A stretch of DNA of 64,000 bases from Mycolicibacterium rhodesiae NBB3 (GCF_000230895.2 NC_016604.1:2976001-3040000); one strand, 5' to 3'; positions 35,180 through 44,787 are shown, counted from the stretch's first letter. Translations and numbers: made by a program. Notes: generated by a model not told the origin, from the letters alone.

Positions 35180-36775
35180 ATGAGACGCAAAGCGGTACCA
35201 CTCGCGTGGGCCGGAGTCACTCTGGTTGGCGTGATAGTCGTCATCCTCGTCGTGTCATGGCAACTGTTCCCCCGCCTGACCGCCGCGCAAACCATGGTCG
35301 AGGACCTCAATCCGGCGTTCACCGTCGAACGGGTGGACGGCGCCCGGGGGGGCCTCGAATTGGTCTCCGCAGCGGTCGACGCGGTGAATCCGATGGTCAA
35401 AGCCGACGGCGTGGCGGCCGAGATGCCCAAGCTGATTGACCTGGTGGCCCAGCGCACGGGCCTATCCGATGAAGAGGCGCTGGCGCTGCTGCGAAAGGAT
35501 TACCCCCATATCACGGGGCTGCTGACCTCGGCGCCCTTCGAAGACGTCGCCGCCGAGATACCGAAGCTGGTCCATTACCTGGGCACCGCATTGTTCATGA
35601 CGCCGGACGAGGTGCAGGACATGCTGCAGCGCGACTACCCGAAGATCTACCAGGTCACCCAAAATTTTCCGGTGCTCATCGACGGATGGAACGCCGTGCC
35701 CGGCACCGAAGCGCTGACCCGATTCGACGGTACGCCGGTGCGCACCATGCCACAGGCGCGCGATTATCTCAGCGAGGAGCTGATCGGCCCGGTGGAGCGT
35801 CAGCAGGGCAACTTCCGGCCGCTTGGCGTCCGCGGCGGCGTCGGCTTCTTAGCGCCCCTGCTTCTGGTGTTGGGCATCGTCGTGATCATCTTCGGGACGA
35901 CGATGGTGGTGCTGACCTGGCGGCGAGTGCCGCCGAACCCGATCAGGTTCGCGTGGGTCGTCGTCCCGGTGGTCGGCGCGGCGGTGGTGATGCTGGTGCT
36001 TGCACTGAACCTGTTCCCGCGGCTCATCGGCGGGCAGGTACTGCTCGACGACACCCGCCCCGCCTTCGCGTCGTCCCGGATCGAGGGTGACCGCGCCGCG
36101 GTCGAGCACATTTCGGTCTTTGTCAATTCGCTCGGACCGGCGGTTCTGCCCGACCGTGGCGTGGCCACCGAGTACCCCGCGCTGCTCGACCACGTCGCGA
36201 AGGAGGTCGGCGTTCCCACCGAGCGGGTACTAGAATTGGTGCATTCGTTTTTCCCGCGCACGGCCGCCCTGTTGGACGCGGTGCCGTTCTCGGCGGCCAC
36301 CGCCGAGATACCGAAGCTGGTCGATTTCCTGGCCTCCACATCGAATGTGACAACCGACCGGATGTGGGAGAGCCTGCGCGTCGACTTCCCGGAGGTTCAC
36401 CAGTTCCTCACCAATCTGCCCGACATTACGAATTGGTGGGCGGCGGTGCCGGGCACCGAGAACCTGACCCGCTTCGACGGTTCGCCGGCGCACTCTGGGC
36501 CACAGGTCAGGGATTACTTCCTCGACGATGTCATCCCGGCGCTGGAGCGGCAGCAGCCGAACTACGTAATCGTCGATACGAACTGGCCGCAGTTGACGGT
36601 GTTCGCGCCGTTGCTCACCGCCGTGGGCGTATTGGTCGTGATCTACGGCTTGTTCCTCGGGTATCTCACCCACAAGCAATTCCAGCGGGAACGCGAAGGG
36701 CCGGGCCCGCCCACGCAAACATACGATGAGCCCGCCCCACCCACACCGATACCGCAAGAGGCCGGTCGGGGCTGA
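35180..36775 (+). CDS. Membrane protein with internal duplication, attached to the mce operon
   Basis: 531 residues, AACGGAGGCG before the ATG, 22 bases after the Mam1D-like gene. Two homologous halves of about 240 residues each carry an N-terminal membrane helix ending W/LNLFPRL, an outer helical domain with AEIPKLV, a conserved RFDG(T/S)P....PQ.RDY segment and ERQQ(G/P)NF/Y, then a membrane helix (FLAPLLLVLGI / FAPLLTAVGVL). Predicted topology is two outer domains and four membrane segments. I cannot assign a known function. Its place behind mam genes suggests an envelope role with the Mce transporter. A fragment of the second half recurs at 37541-37917. Confidence 0.8.
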   Translation: MRRKAVPLAWAGVTLVGVIVVILVVSWQLFPRLTAAQTMVEDLNPAFTVERVDGARGGLELVSAAVDAVNPMVKADGVAAEMPKLIDLVAQRTGLSDEEALALLRKDYPHITGLLTSAPFEDVAAEIPKLVHYLGTALFMTPDEVQDMLQRDYPKIYQVTQNFPVLIDGWNAVPGTEALTRFDGTPVRTMPQARDYLSEELIGPVERQQGNFRPLGVRGGVGFLAPLLLVLGIVVIIFGTTMVVLTWRRVPPNPIRFAWVVVPVVGAAVVMLVLALNLFPRLIGGQVLLDDTRPAFASSRIEGDRAAVEHISVFVNSLGPAVLPDRGVATEYPALLDHVAKEVGVPTERVLELVHSFFPRTAALLDAVPFSAATAEIPKLVDFLASTSNVTTDRMWESLRVDFPEVHQFLTNLPDITNWWAAVPGTENLTRFDGSPAHSGPQVRDYFLDDVIPALERQQPNYVIVDTNWPQLTVFAPLLTAVGVLVVIYGLFLGYLTHKQFQREREGPGPPTQTYDEPAPPTPIPQEAGRG

Positions 36776-36992
36776 GAAGCGGAACATCAGCCCCTGCGGG
36801 CAGCGGGTCCCCAACTTCGGTGACCAGCTACCGACGTGTTGACGCCGAAACAATGGCGAATGGAGCCTGCGGGCGGACGCGACTGTACAACCGCTCAGTC
36901 GGCAGGCGTTTTCGCCGTGTCGCGCCGCGCATATCTCCTCGGCCAACCAGTTGCCAACCTGCCAACGGTATCAACCCGTAGTGGGAGAGTTT

Positions 36993-37002
36993 TATCTGTA
37001 GG
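36993..37002 (+). repeat. TTATCTGTAG copy 1 of a pair
   Basis: Followed by GGC. The same 10-mer lies at the recombinase/IS1081 junction (1043-1052, minus). Confidence 0.35.
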
Positions 37003-37072
37003 GCGTTCCGGTGGTGTATCCGACTGTGCCCCGTGGTGTCTTCGGGCCCTTGGCGAGTCGTGCGGAACGGTC

Positions 37073-37082
37073 TTATCTGTAG
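37073..37082 (+). repeat. TTATCTGTAG copy 2 of a pair
   Basis: Also followed by GGC, 80 bases downstream of the first copy, in direct orientation. Confidence 0.35.
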
Positions 37083-37129
37083 GGCTGTATTCGGTGATGG
37101 CGAACGACGGGCTGTGAGCTGCCTGTCGA

Positions 37130-37351
37130 TCACCTGCCATGTTCGCGCTCAAACGCGTCGTAAGCGGCTGCGATGCAGTCGGCGTCGGCGTCGGCGTCGG
37201 GGTGCTCGTATGCCACTTCGTCGATTGCCGCCACCGTGTCGGGTCCCAGTCCGGAATTGCGCGGCGCGGACCGCCCGCGAGTCAGCGCCAGATTCAGGAT
37301 CGTTTGAAAGGATGCTCGAAGCTCCTGCGGAGTCGGCGCCTCGGGCAACAT
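37130..37351 (-). CDS. Small hypothetical protein
   Basis: 73 residues from the ATG at 37351. Acidic helical text (TPQELRASFQTIL, GPDTVAAIDEVAYEHPDADADA) with good mycobacterial codon use. No family recognised. It begins right where a propionyl-CoA synthetase fragment ends, so the start region may be a junction artefact. Confidence 0.4.
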   Translation of the reverse strand: MLPEAPTPQELRASFQTILNLALTRGRSAPRNSGLGPDTVAAIDEVAYEHPDADADADCIAAAYDAFEREHGR

Positions 37352-37363
37352 TCACCCCAGGCG

Positions 37364-37510
37364 CCGCCGTCGCCGGTGAGGTAGCAGCCCGGATGCTCGC
37401 ACAGATAGGCCGCCTCGTAGCGCTCGCGTCGCCCCACAGCGTCGGCAGCGTGTCGGGTGGCAGCGGCGACCGGATGCAGATCGTGCCCTCCTCGCCCGGA
37501 TTTTGGCCTT
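37364..37510 (-). pseudogene. Propionyl-CoA synthetase (PrpE-like) fragment
   Basis: About 49 codons of an acyl-CoA synthetase: GEEGTICIRSPLPPDTLPTLWGD, then with one frameshift YEAAYLCEHPGCYLTGDGG. It corresponds to the region before the hinge of the intact PrpE at 44869 but is a distinct sequence. Everything before and after is missing. Confidence 0.65.
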
Positions 37511-37540
37511 GACCTGGCACGTCACACCTAACCAATGTCG

Positions 37541-37917
37541 GGAATACTGCGAGCCGAATATCCGGAAATCTCCCAATTGGTCACCAGTCTGCCGCCACGG
37601 CTGCGCCATCGCGCCGGACGCCGAGAAGCTGGCCCGGTTCGACGGTTCGCCCGCGCACTCTGTGCCACAGATCAGGGACCACCTCCGCTTCGACGTCTCC
37701 CGCCTTGGTATGCCAACAGAAGAATTGCGTAATCATCGACACGAGCTGGCCGCCGCTGACAGTTTTCGCGCCGTTGCTCACCGCCGTGGGTGTCTTGGTG
37801 GTGATCCGCGGCTTCCTGCTGGGTTTCCTGACCGTAAAGCAACGGCGCCGGCCGTGCGAACGGCCGAGCCCGCCGGCGCTGGCACCGGATGTGCTCACAC
37901 CCGTTGGTCTTGGCTGA
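37541..37917 (+). pseudogene. Fragment of the duplicated-domain membrane protein
   Basis: Across two or three frames this repeats the last 130 residues of the 531-residue protein: LRAEYPEISQLVTSLP, ARFDGSPAHSVPQIRDH, and TSWPPLTVFAPLLTAVGVLVVI followed by a basic tail. Sequence divergence shows it is not a recent copy but the remains of a paralogue. Confidence 0.7.
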
Positions 37918-38131
37918 CGCAGATCGACGGCGCCCAGCGCTTATCGCTTGAGGATTGAGTGGCTTCGGCCTGCGGTGGTGCCTCGAATCCGTCGCGAGTC
38001 GCGACCTGACGTGGAAATGTCGGCCGGAGGGCATTCACGCAGCGCTCCGCACACCGGAGGTGCCACTAGATTTCGGCGCCCACGTGGACGCCGTGCCCGG
38101 GTGAATGCAACTCCCGGCTCGGGCCGCTCAG

Positions 38132-39828
38132 TCCGAACTGCGGCCAACCGTTTACCAACCTGGTGGTGGGAGGGTGAGCGGTAGATGTCGGTGCTGGTGG
38201 ATCGGCAGTCGTTGACGACTGAGTCTGGGAGCGAGGGGTTTGTCATGGTGTTTGCACGGCCGGGTGCTGAGGGCAGTGTTGTTGATTTCGCTGGCCGGTA
38301 TGAGAATTTTATTGGCGGGCAGTGGGTCGCCCCGGTCGATGGGGCGTATTTCGATAATCCCTCCCCGGTGACCGGTGAGGTGTTCACACAGGTGGCGCGG
38401 TCGTCGGCCGCCGATGTGGAGTTGGCGTTGGATGCCGCGCACGCGGCGGCGGGCAAGTGGGGGGCGACGTCGCCGGCGGAGCGCTCGAACCTGTTACTGA
38501 AGGTCGCCGACCGTATCGAGGAGCATCTGGAATCGTTGGCGGTGGCCGAGACGTGGGATAACGGCAAGCCGGTGCGGGAAACCCTGGCCGCGGATCTGCC
38601 GTTGGCGGTGGATCATCTCCGATATTTCGCTGGGGCGTTGCGGGCTCAGGAAGGGTCGATCGCCCAGATCAACGAGGACACGATCGCTTATCACTTCCAG
38701 GAGCCGTTGGGGGTGGTGGCCCAGATCATTCCGTGGAACTTCCCGATCTTGATGGCGATCTGGAAGGTGGCGCCGGCGTTGGCGGCCGGTAACTGTGTGA
38801 TCCTCAAGCCCGCTGAGCAGACCCCGGTGTCGATCCTGAAGGTCATCGAGGTGATCGCCGATCTGCTGCCGCCCGGGGTTTTGAATGTAGTCAACGGGTT
38901 CGGGGTGGAGGCGGGCAAGCCGCTGGCCTCCAGCGCGCGGGTGGCCAAGGTGGCGTTCACCGGGGAGACCACCACGGGGCGGCTGATCATGCAGTACGCC
39001 AGTGAGAACATCATCCCGGTGACCTTGGAGCTGGGCGGTAAGAGCCCGAACATCTTCTTGCCCGATGTCGCCGCGGCCGATGACGAGTTCCTGGACAAGG
39101 CGGTCGAGGGTTTTGTGATGTTTGCCCTCAATCAGGGTGAGGTGTGCACGTGTCCGTCGCGGGCGTTGATCCACTCGTCGATTTATGACGAGTTCATCAG
39201 CCGCTGTGTGGCGCGCACCGAGGCCATCGTCAGCGGGGATCCGCTGGATCCGGCCACCATGATCGGCGCGCAGGCCAGCAACGACCAGTTCGAGAAGATC
39301 ATGTCCTACATCGACATCGGCCGCAAAGAGGGCGCGCAGGTACTCACCGGTGGCGGGGCGCGCAAGGTGCCCGAATATCCGGGTGGACACTACGTCGAGC
39401 CGACCATCTTCAAGGGCACCAACGATATGCGGATCTTCCAGGAAGAGATCTTCGGCCCGGTGGTGTCGGTGACGACGTTCGATTCGGTCGATGAGGCGCT
39501 CAAACTGGCCAACGACACCCTCTACGGCCTGGGGGCGGGGGTGTGGACGCGTGATGCCAACACCGCCTACCGGCTGGGCCGGGGCATCAAGGCCGGGCGG
39601 GTGTGGACCAACTGCTACCACGACTACCCCGCCCATGCCGCGTTCGGTGGCTACAAGAAATCCGGCATCGGACGCGAATGCCACAAAATGATGCTCGACC
39701 ACTATCAGCAAACCAAGAACCTGTTGGTCAGCTACTCGCCGACCAAACAAGGGTTCTTCTGATGACCGCAGCTGCGGACCGGGTAACCATCACCCCCCAA
39801 GCCACCCAAGTACTCCAACGACTCATCG
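38132..39828 (+). repeat. 1,697-bp direct repeat, right copy
   Basis: Same sequence and orientation as 19392-21088. The repeat ends inside the DUF779 gene, which is complete here. Confidence 0.92.
38245..39762 (+). CDS. NAD-dependent aldehyde dehydrogenase (Rv0458-like)
   Basis: 505 residues. It oxidises aliphatic aldehydes to acids. Catalytic Cys in [11 protein letters not shown], Glu in LELGGKSPN, Rossmann motif [15 protein letters not shown] and the C-terminal [14 protein letters not shown], which together match the M. tuberculosis Rv0458 / ExaC-type enzyme. The ATG at 38245 (GAGGGG seven bases upstream) matches the family start (M-VF-RPG); an in-frame ATG at 38185, also with a GGGAGGG, would add 20 residues. 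The DUF779 gene overlaps its stop by one base, as in Rv0458-Rv0459. This is the functional copy of the duplicated gene. Confidence 0.92.
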   Translation: MVFARPGAEGSVVDFAGRYENFIGGQWVAPVDGAYFDNPSPVTGEVFTQVARSSAADVELALDAAHAAAGKWGATSPAERSNLLLKVADRIEEHLESLAVAETWDNGKPVRETLAADLPLAVDHLRYFAGALRAQEGSIAQINEDTIAYHFQEPLGVVAQIIPWNFPILMAIWKVAPALAAGNCVILKPAEQTPVSILKVIEVIADLLPPGVLNVVNGFGVEAGKPLASSARVAKVAFTGETTTGRLIMQYASENIIPVTLELGGKSPNIFLPDVAAADDEFLDKAVEGFVMFALNQGEVCTCPSRALIHSSIYDEFISRCVARTEAIVSGDPLDPATMIGAQASNDQFEKIMSYIDIGRKEGAQVLTGGGARKVPEYPGGHYVEPTIFKGTNDMRIFQEEIFGPVVSVTTFDSVDEALKLANDTLYGLGAGVWTRDANTAYRLGRGIKAGRVWTNCYHDYPAHAAFGGYKKSGIGRECHKMMLDHYQQTKNLLVSYSPTKQGFF

Positions 39829-40106
39829 ACGTCCACGGGCCGGTGATGTTCCACCAATCCGGCGGCTGCTGCGACGGCAGCGCACCCATGTGCTATCCGC
39901 AAGGCGAATTCCGCACCGGGGACTCCGACGTGCTACTGGGCCACCTGCCCGGCGACACACCGTTCTGGATCGGTCGTGATCAGTACGAGTTATGGCGGCA
40001 CACCAAGCTGACCATCGACGTTACAGAGGGCCGGGGGGGTGGCTTCTCGTTGGAGGCACCCGAGGGTGTGCGGTTTCTGATCCGCTCCGACCTGTGCGTC
40101 ACCTGA
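39762..40106 (+). CDS. DUF779 protein (Rv0459-like)
   Basis: 114 residues, start overlapping the aldehyde dehydrogenase stop (TGATG). Conserved Cys-rich patch HQSGGCCDGSAPMCYP (about 30-45) and DTPFWIGRDQYELWRHTKLTIDV. The family is almost always encoded with this type of aldehyde dehydrogenase and may be an accessory protein; mechanism unknown. The first 22 codons are in the 1.7-kb repeat. Confidence 0.85.
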   Translation: MTAAADRVTITPQATQVLQRLIDVHGPVMFHQSGGCCDGSAPMCYPQGEFRTGDSDVLLGHLPGDTPFWIGRDQYELWRHTKLTIDVTEGRGGGFSLEAPEGVRFLIRSDLCVT

Positions 40107-40534
40107 GCAGGATCGAGTCGGTCACCACGCGCACAGTGCCACCGGCGACCGCACCGTCTGCGCGACCGGTCAATAGGGTGGGCGACGACACCACAGTTGT
40201 CTCACCCGAACCCGATGCAGCCGGCGAACAGTTGTCCCCAACCCGCATCGCCGGACGTGCTCGCGGTAGATATGGGTTCGCTGTCGTCAGCGCAGATCGC
40301 TTCGACCAGGATATGGTCGAGTTCGTCATCCGGTGGCGACGTTACGGCGGCGGCTGCGCGGCCGACATCTTCGAGGAGTTCGGACTGCCGGAAGCTGAGT
40401 TCTTTCGGCGAGTGTTCGTGCTGGTCACCGCTCCAAGCGTCGGCCTGGTGATCGACCGTGTCGTACTCGACCAGATTCGCCACACGTGCCTGACGCGCCT
40501 GCGCGGCCTGGGCGCGACGGCCAGGCGGGCATGA
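40094..40534 (+). CDS. DUF3263 family protein
   Basis: 146 residues from a GTG at 40094 overlapping the DUF779 gene by 13 bases; other starts (for example the GTG near 40178) are possible. The core DMVEFVIRWRRYGGGCAADIFEEFGLPEAEFFRRVF matches DUF3263 and the protein at 11841. Apparent operon: aldehyde dehydrogenase, DUF779, DUF3263. Confidence 0.65.
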   Translation: MRHLSRIESVTTRTVPPATAPSARPVNRVGDDTTVVSPEPDAAGEQLSPTRIAGRARGRYGFAVVSADRFDQDMVEFVIRWRRYGGGCAADIFEEFGLPEAEFFRRVFVLVTAPSVGLVIDRVVLDQIRHTCLTRLRGLGATARRA

Positions 40535-40764
40535 CGGACGAGGAGACGGTGGCCGGTGTCCGGGTCGCCGCTGCCGATCAACGCTGAAACACCACCTCTG
40601 GGGCCAACATGCCGAACGTCGTCGGTCCGGCAATCGGGGCAGCACTGTTGCCGGATCGTGCTCCCGAAGCCGTCCGACCGTGACCACGTGCGGCTTCATC
40701 ACGAGCAGCGATCGAACCGTCTGATCGAAAACCACTGCCGACCCGCCTGACGTCGGACAAACAC

Positions 40765-41163
40765 ATCACCGACACGCACACCGAGGCCTCGTCGTACTAC
40801 CCGCCCCCAGCCGAGTTCGCGGCCAACAGCGACGCAACCGCCGCGCTCTACCAGCAGGCCCAGACCAACCGCCTCGCGTTCTGGGCGAAGCAGGCCAACC
40901 GGCTGTCCTGGCAGACACCGTTCGCCGAAGCGCTCGACTGGCCACAGGCACCGTTCGCCAAATGGTTCGCCGGCGGCCGGCTCAACGTCGCCTACAACTG
41001 GGTGGACCGCCACGTCGAGGCCGGCAACGGCGACCGAGTGGCCATCCCACTGGAAAGGCGAACCGGTCGGCGAGAGCCGCACACTGACCTACGCCGATCT
41101 GCTCGCCGAGGTCTGCCGGGCCGCCAACGCACTCACCGCGCTCGGGGAGAGCGCCGGCGATCG
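40765..41163 (+). pseudogene. Acetyl-CoA synthetase (AcsA) N-terminal fragment, frameshifted
   Basis: It begins TDTHTEASSYYPPPAEFAANS (the expected ATG is ATC) and continues ANRLSWQTPFAEALDWPQAPF, KWFAGGRLNVAYNWVDRHVEAGNGDRVAI. One extra C at about 41047 shifts the frame, after which HWKGEPVGESRTLTYADLLAEV is read. It ends at about 41163 against an unrelated pseudogene. About 20 percent of the gene remains. Confidence 0.75.
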
Positions 41164-41824
41164 CGACCGTTTCCTCTTGATCTGCCCAGCGGGAACAACC
41201 AGCCAGCCGTATCCGGCCATTGTGCCCCCTTTGGGCATATTCGGGCCAAGGTGGGCGACCAACCACTCCCATTGCTGGTCGGCCCTGAGGAAAGGCACGC
41301 ACGGCAGTGCCGTACACGGTGTCTCGATGCCACTGGCGCCCAAGGAATGAGCCGAATTTCGACCGGACCCCGTCGCCGACGAGCACCGATCGCACGGACA
41401 CCTGCGTGGGGTTGACACCCACATGTTCATCGGCTGCCCGCAGCGCGACTGTGGCGATCCGGCGTCGTGGCGATGCGCCGAAGCGGCACGCACGCCGAGG
41501 AGCGTGCGTACCCCGCCGGCCAGCGCCAACTCAACGAGCCGATAGTCGAGTTCGGTGCGGGTGATCACCGTGCCGTAGTCAGGGAGGCTCTGGGTCGGCC
41601 ACTCGATGCGCTGACGACGGCCCCATCCGTGCATCTCGAGTCCCCCGGTGATCGGATGCTGGCGGATCCACGGCGTCAGTCCGTCGCCACACGTCTTGCC
41701 CCGCGGGAACCTTGCCATATCGACGAGCAGCACGTCGTAACCCCCACGAGCCGACCAGATTACGGCTGCCGAGCCGAGCAGGTCCAGCACCAACCACCAG
41801 GACATCAGCGTGCAGGCTGGGCAT
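41160..41824 (-). pseudogene. Geranylgeranyl/menaquinone reductase-like flavoprotein, decayed
   Basis: Minus-strand pieces in several frames match the Rv0561c-type FAD oxidoreductase: ADVLVVGAGPA, DVLLVDMARFPRGKTCGDGLTP, YGTVITRTELDYRLVE, VGDGVRSKFG..LGRQWHRDTVYG and GYGWL.P.G. At least four frameshifts; the C-terminal third is absent. Confidence 0.65.
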
Positions 41825-41896
41825 GCGCCGCTGGATGCCCTCGTGTGCGGGATTGGCGTCCATAAGGACCACGGGTGGGTGCGGCCGGATGCAGCG

Positions 41897-42244
41897 TTAT
41901 TCCTTGGCCTGGACGGTATATCGGACGGTTTGGACCTGGATCAGTCCGTCGCCGAACACAAAGGTGTCGATGCCGTCCTCGACGCGCGTCGTCGCGGATT
42001 CGGCGGCCCACTCGAGGAAGAGCACGTCACCCTCGAAGGACTGGGTCTTCAACTGCCAATCCGCTTTCGGAACAGCATCGAGCAGCTGGGTGAACGCCGC
42101 ACGAATGCCGTCCTTGCCGCGCAGGACGCCCCTGGGGGATATGAAGACGGCGTCATCGGCATAATCGGCGACGATCTCATCGAGGTCGCCTGCGCCGAGC
42201 GCCTGGGCGTGGTGGGCGAATACTTCCTGGGGCGTGCGGGTCAT
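41897..42244 (-). CDS. NTF2-like / SnoaL-fold protein
   Basis: 115 residues of the SnoaL/NTF2 cone fold: FAHHAQALGAGDLDEIVADYADDAVFISP (9-37), a ligand-pocket strand LFLEWAAES, and a final strand IQVQTVRYTVQ. Function (isomerase, hydrolase or binding) cannot be told. It lies 37 bases downstream of the zinc alcohol dehydrogenase on the same strand, so the two are probably one operon. Confidence 0.75.
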   Translation of the reverse strand: MTRTPQEVFAHHAQALGAGDLDEIVADYADDAVFISPRGVLRGKDGIRAAFTQLLDAVPKADWQLKTQSFEGDVLFLEWAAESATTRVEDGIDTFVFGDGLIQVQTVRYTVQAKE

Positions 42245-42281
42245 CGTGGTTCCTTCATCTCGTCGTGTCCTCAGCTAGACC

Positions 42282-43346
42282 CTATTTGGAGTCGTGTTGT
42301 AAGCCAGATGCTGTGAGCAGCACCTTGAGAGCGGCGGTTTCTGCCGGGCGAGCGAACACGTCATACGCGGTCTCGAACTCGTCGAGAGCGAACCGGTGGG
42401 TGATCATGGGCGCGGTGTCGAGTCGGCCGCTGGCGACGAGTTCGATCAAGGTTGGCGTGGCGAAAGTATCGACCAGCCCTGTGGTGATGGTGAGATTCTT
42501 GATCCAAATGTCTTCCAGGCGCAGCGTTGCCGGTTCGCCGTGGACGCCGATGTTGGCCACATGCCCGCCGGGGCGAACTAGTTGCACCGCCTGCTCGAAG
42601 GTCTCCGGCCGGCCAACGGCCTCCATCGTGACATCAGCGCCCAGCCCGCCGGTCAGCTCGGCGATGACCTTCGCGGGGTCGTCGGCGCCGCTGTTGACGA
42701 CCACGTCAGCACCGAATTCGTGCGCGGCCTTCAACCTGGAATCGGCTAGATCGATCGCCACGATGTGGCTGGGGCTGAACAACTTCGCCGTCAGGATTGC
42801 GGCCAATCCGATGGGCCCGGTACCGATGATGGCCACCACGTCGGCCGGCTGGACCCCGCCGTTGAGAACCCCGACTTCGTACGCGGTGGGCAGGATGTCG
42901 GCGAGAACGATCATCTGCTCGTCACTGACCCCGTAGGGCACCATGTGCGTGGAGTTGTCGGCGAACGGCACCCGCACATACTCGGCCTGCGTGCCGTCCA
43001 CCAAATGACCGAGGATCCAGCCGCCGCCGCCCAGACATTGCCCGTAGCTGCCTTGCCGGCAATACCGGCAGCTGCCGCATGAGCTGATGCACGACACCAG
43101 CACCCGATCCCCGACCGCAACGGTTTGCACGCCCGCGCCGATCGCGGTGACGGTGCCCACGGCCTCGTGGCCGAGAACCCGCCCGGGAGTCACGTCGGGA
43201 ACATCCCCGCCGAGGATGTGCAGATCGGTGCCGCAGATCGTGACCGCATCCACCCATACCACCGCATCAGTCGGCTTCTCGATGGTGGGATCGGCAACCT
43301 CTTCCCACGACCTCTTTCCTGGCCCGTGATAAACCAGCGCCTTCAT
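42282..43346 (-). CDS. Zinc-dependent alcohol dehydrogenase
   Basis: 354 residues of the medium-chain dehydrogenase family. Catalytic-zinc ligands C38 and H60-E61 (TICGTDLH, GHEAVG) and four structural-zinc Cys (SCISSCGSCRYCRQGSYGQC). The NAD(P) site is IIGTGPIGLAA. Sequence type resembles secondary-alcohol dehydrogenases. Start ATG 43346 preceded by AAAGG. Its partner downstream is the NTF2-like gene. An IS110 copy sits just upstream and may have separated it from its promoter. Confidence 0.82.
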   Translation of the reverse strand: MKALVYHGPGKRSWEEVADPTIEKPTDAVVWVDAVTICGTDLHILGGDVPDVTPGRVLGHEAVGTVTAIGAGVQTVAVGDRVLVSCISSCGSCRYCRQGSYGQCLGGGGWILGHLVDGTQAEYVRVPFADNSTHMVPYGVSDEQMIVLADILPTAYEVGVLNGGVQPADVVAIIGTGPIGLAAILTAKLFSPSHIVAIDLADSRLKAAHEFGADVVVNSGADDPAKVIAELTGGLGADVTMEAVGRPETFEQAVQLVRPGGHVANIGVHGEPATLRLEDIWIKNLTITTGLVDTFATPTLIELVASGRLDTAPMITHRFALDEFETAYDVFARPAETAALKVLLTASGLQHDSK

Positions 43347-43566
43347 TGCGTCCTTACCTTTCTTGGAGGGTGTTCGGGGCCGCTGGCCTTAGGCTTCGAT
43401 TCACCCAGGGACAGCGGGTATGGCTTTCATTGGTCAGCCCGTGATGGCCGAGGAGGATTGGCCGCCCGCTGTCCCGCGACGACTCGACCGCTAATTGAGA
43501 GATGCGATTCGATCGCTGTGTAAGGACACGACGGCGTGGTCGTCTGGCGGGCTGGTGGAAATGGTG

Positions 43567-44787
43567 ATGAGCACGGAGGCGGTAGTGACACAAGCTGTTT
43601 GGGCGGGTATCGATGCTGGGAAATCGGACCACTTCTGCGTGGTCATCGATGCGCAGGGAAAGCGGCTGCTGTCGCAGCGGGTAGCCAACGACGAAGCGAC
43701 CCTGTTGAAGTTGATCAGCTCTGTCGCAACCATGGCTGACGGCGGTGAAGTCACCTGGGCCATCGATCTCAACGCTGGCGGTGCGGCCCTGCTGATCACG
43801 CTGCTGATCGCCGCTGACCAGCGGCTGCTCTACATTCCCGGCCGCACCGTGCACCACGCCTCGGGCAGCTACCGCGGGGAGGGGAAGACCGACGCCAAAG
43901 ATGCCGCCGTCATTGCCGATCAGGCCCGGATGCGCCGCGATCTGCAACCACTGCGCCCCGGAGATGACATCGCAGTGGAGCTGCGCATCCTCACCAGCCG
44001 ACGCACCGATCTGGTGGCTGATCGCACCCGCACGATCAACCGACTGCGTGCCCAGCTGCTCGAATACTTCCCAGCCCTGGAACGCGCGTTCGACTACAGC
44101 ACCAGCAAGGCCGCGTTGCTGCTGCTCACCGGCTATCAAACTCCCGATGGGCTGCGACGAGCCGGTACTGCTCGACTGGCAGCCTGGTTGGGTAAACGCA
44201 AGGCCCGCAACGCCGATGCCGTCGCGGCCAAAGCCCTGCAGGCCGCTCACGCTCAACACACCGTCATACCCGGACAACAACTCGCTGCGGCCATCGTTGC
44301 CCGCTTGGCCAAGGAGGTGATGGCCCTCGACACCGAAATCGGCGACACCGATGCGATGATCGAGGAGCGATTTCGCCGCCACCGCCACGCCGAAATCATC
44401 GTGAGCATGTCGGGCTTCGGCGTCACGCTCGGCGCTGAATTCCTCGCCTCCACCGGCGGAGACATGAGTGCCTTCGACTCCGTTGACCGCCTCGCCGGCG
44501 TCGCCGGCCTGGCTCCGGTACCGCGTGACTCCGGCCGCATCAGCGGCAACCTTCAACGCCCCCGCCGCTACAACCGGCGCCTGCTGCGCGCCTGCTACCT
44601 GTCGGCGCTGTACAGCATTCGATCCGACCCCGCCTCGCGCACGTATTACAACCGCAAACGCGCCGAAGGCAAACGCCACAGCCAAGCCGTCCTGGCCCTG
44701 GCACGTCGGCGTCTCAATGTTCTGTGGGCAATGCTGCGCGACCACACGACCTATCAACCCACCACGCCTACTGCCGCAGCGGCTTGA
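43567..44787 (+). mobile_element. IS110-family transposase (DEDD), intact
   Basis: 406 residues, complete frame. The N-terminal RuvC-like domain shows AGIDAGKSDHFCVVID and TDAKDAAVIADQARM; the C-terminal helix-hairpin-helix/transposase_20 region shows GLAPVPRDSGRISG and NRRLLRACYLSALYS with the conserved Ser. IS110 elements lack inverted ends and excise as circles, so exact limits are not visible; flanks 43360-43566 and 44788-44830 probably belong to it. Confidence 0.9.

Larger units (their letters stand above)
36776..37129. other. Intergenic with two copies of TTATCTGTAG
   Basis: About 350 bases without a gene. It contains TTATCTGTAGGGC at 36993 and 37073, 80 bases apart and in the same orientation. 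Confidence 0.4.

Noticed and set aside
37345..37515. Complete acyl-CoA synthetase on the minus strand
   Set aside because: Only about 49 codons of homology with a frameshift; treated as a fragment.
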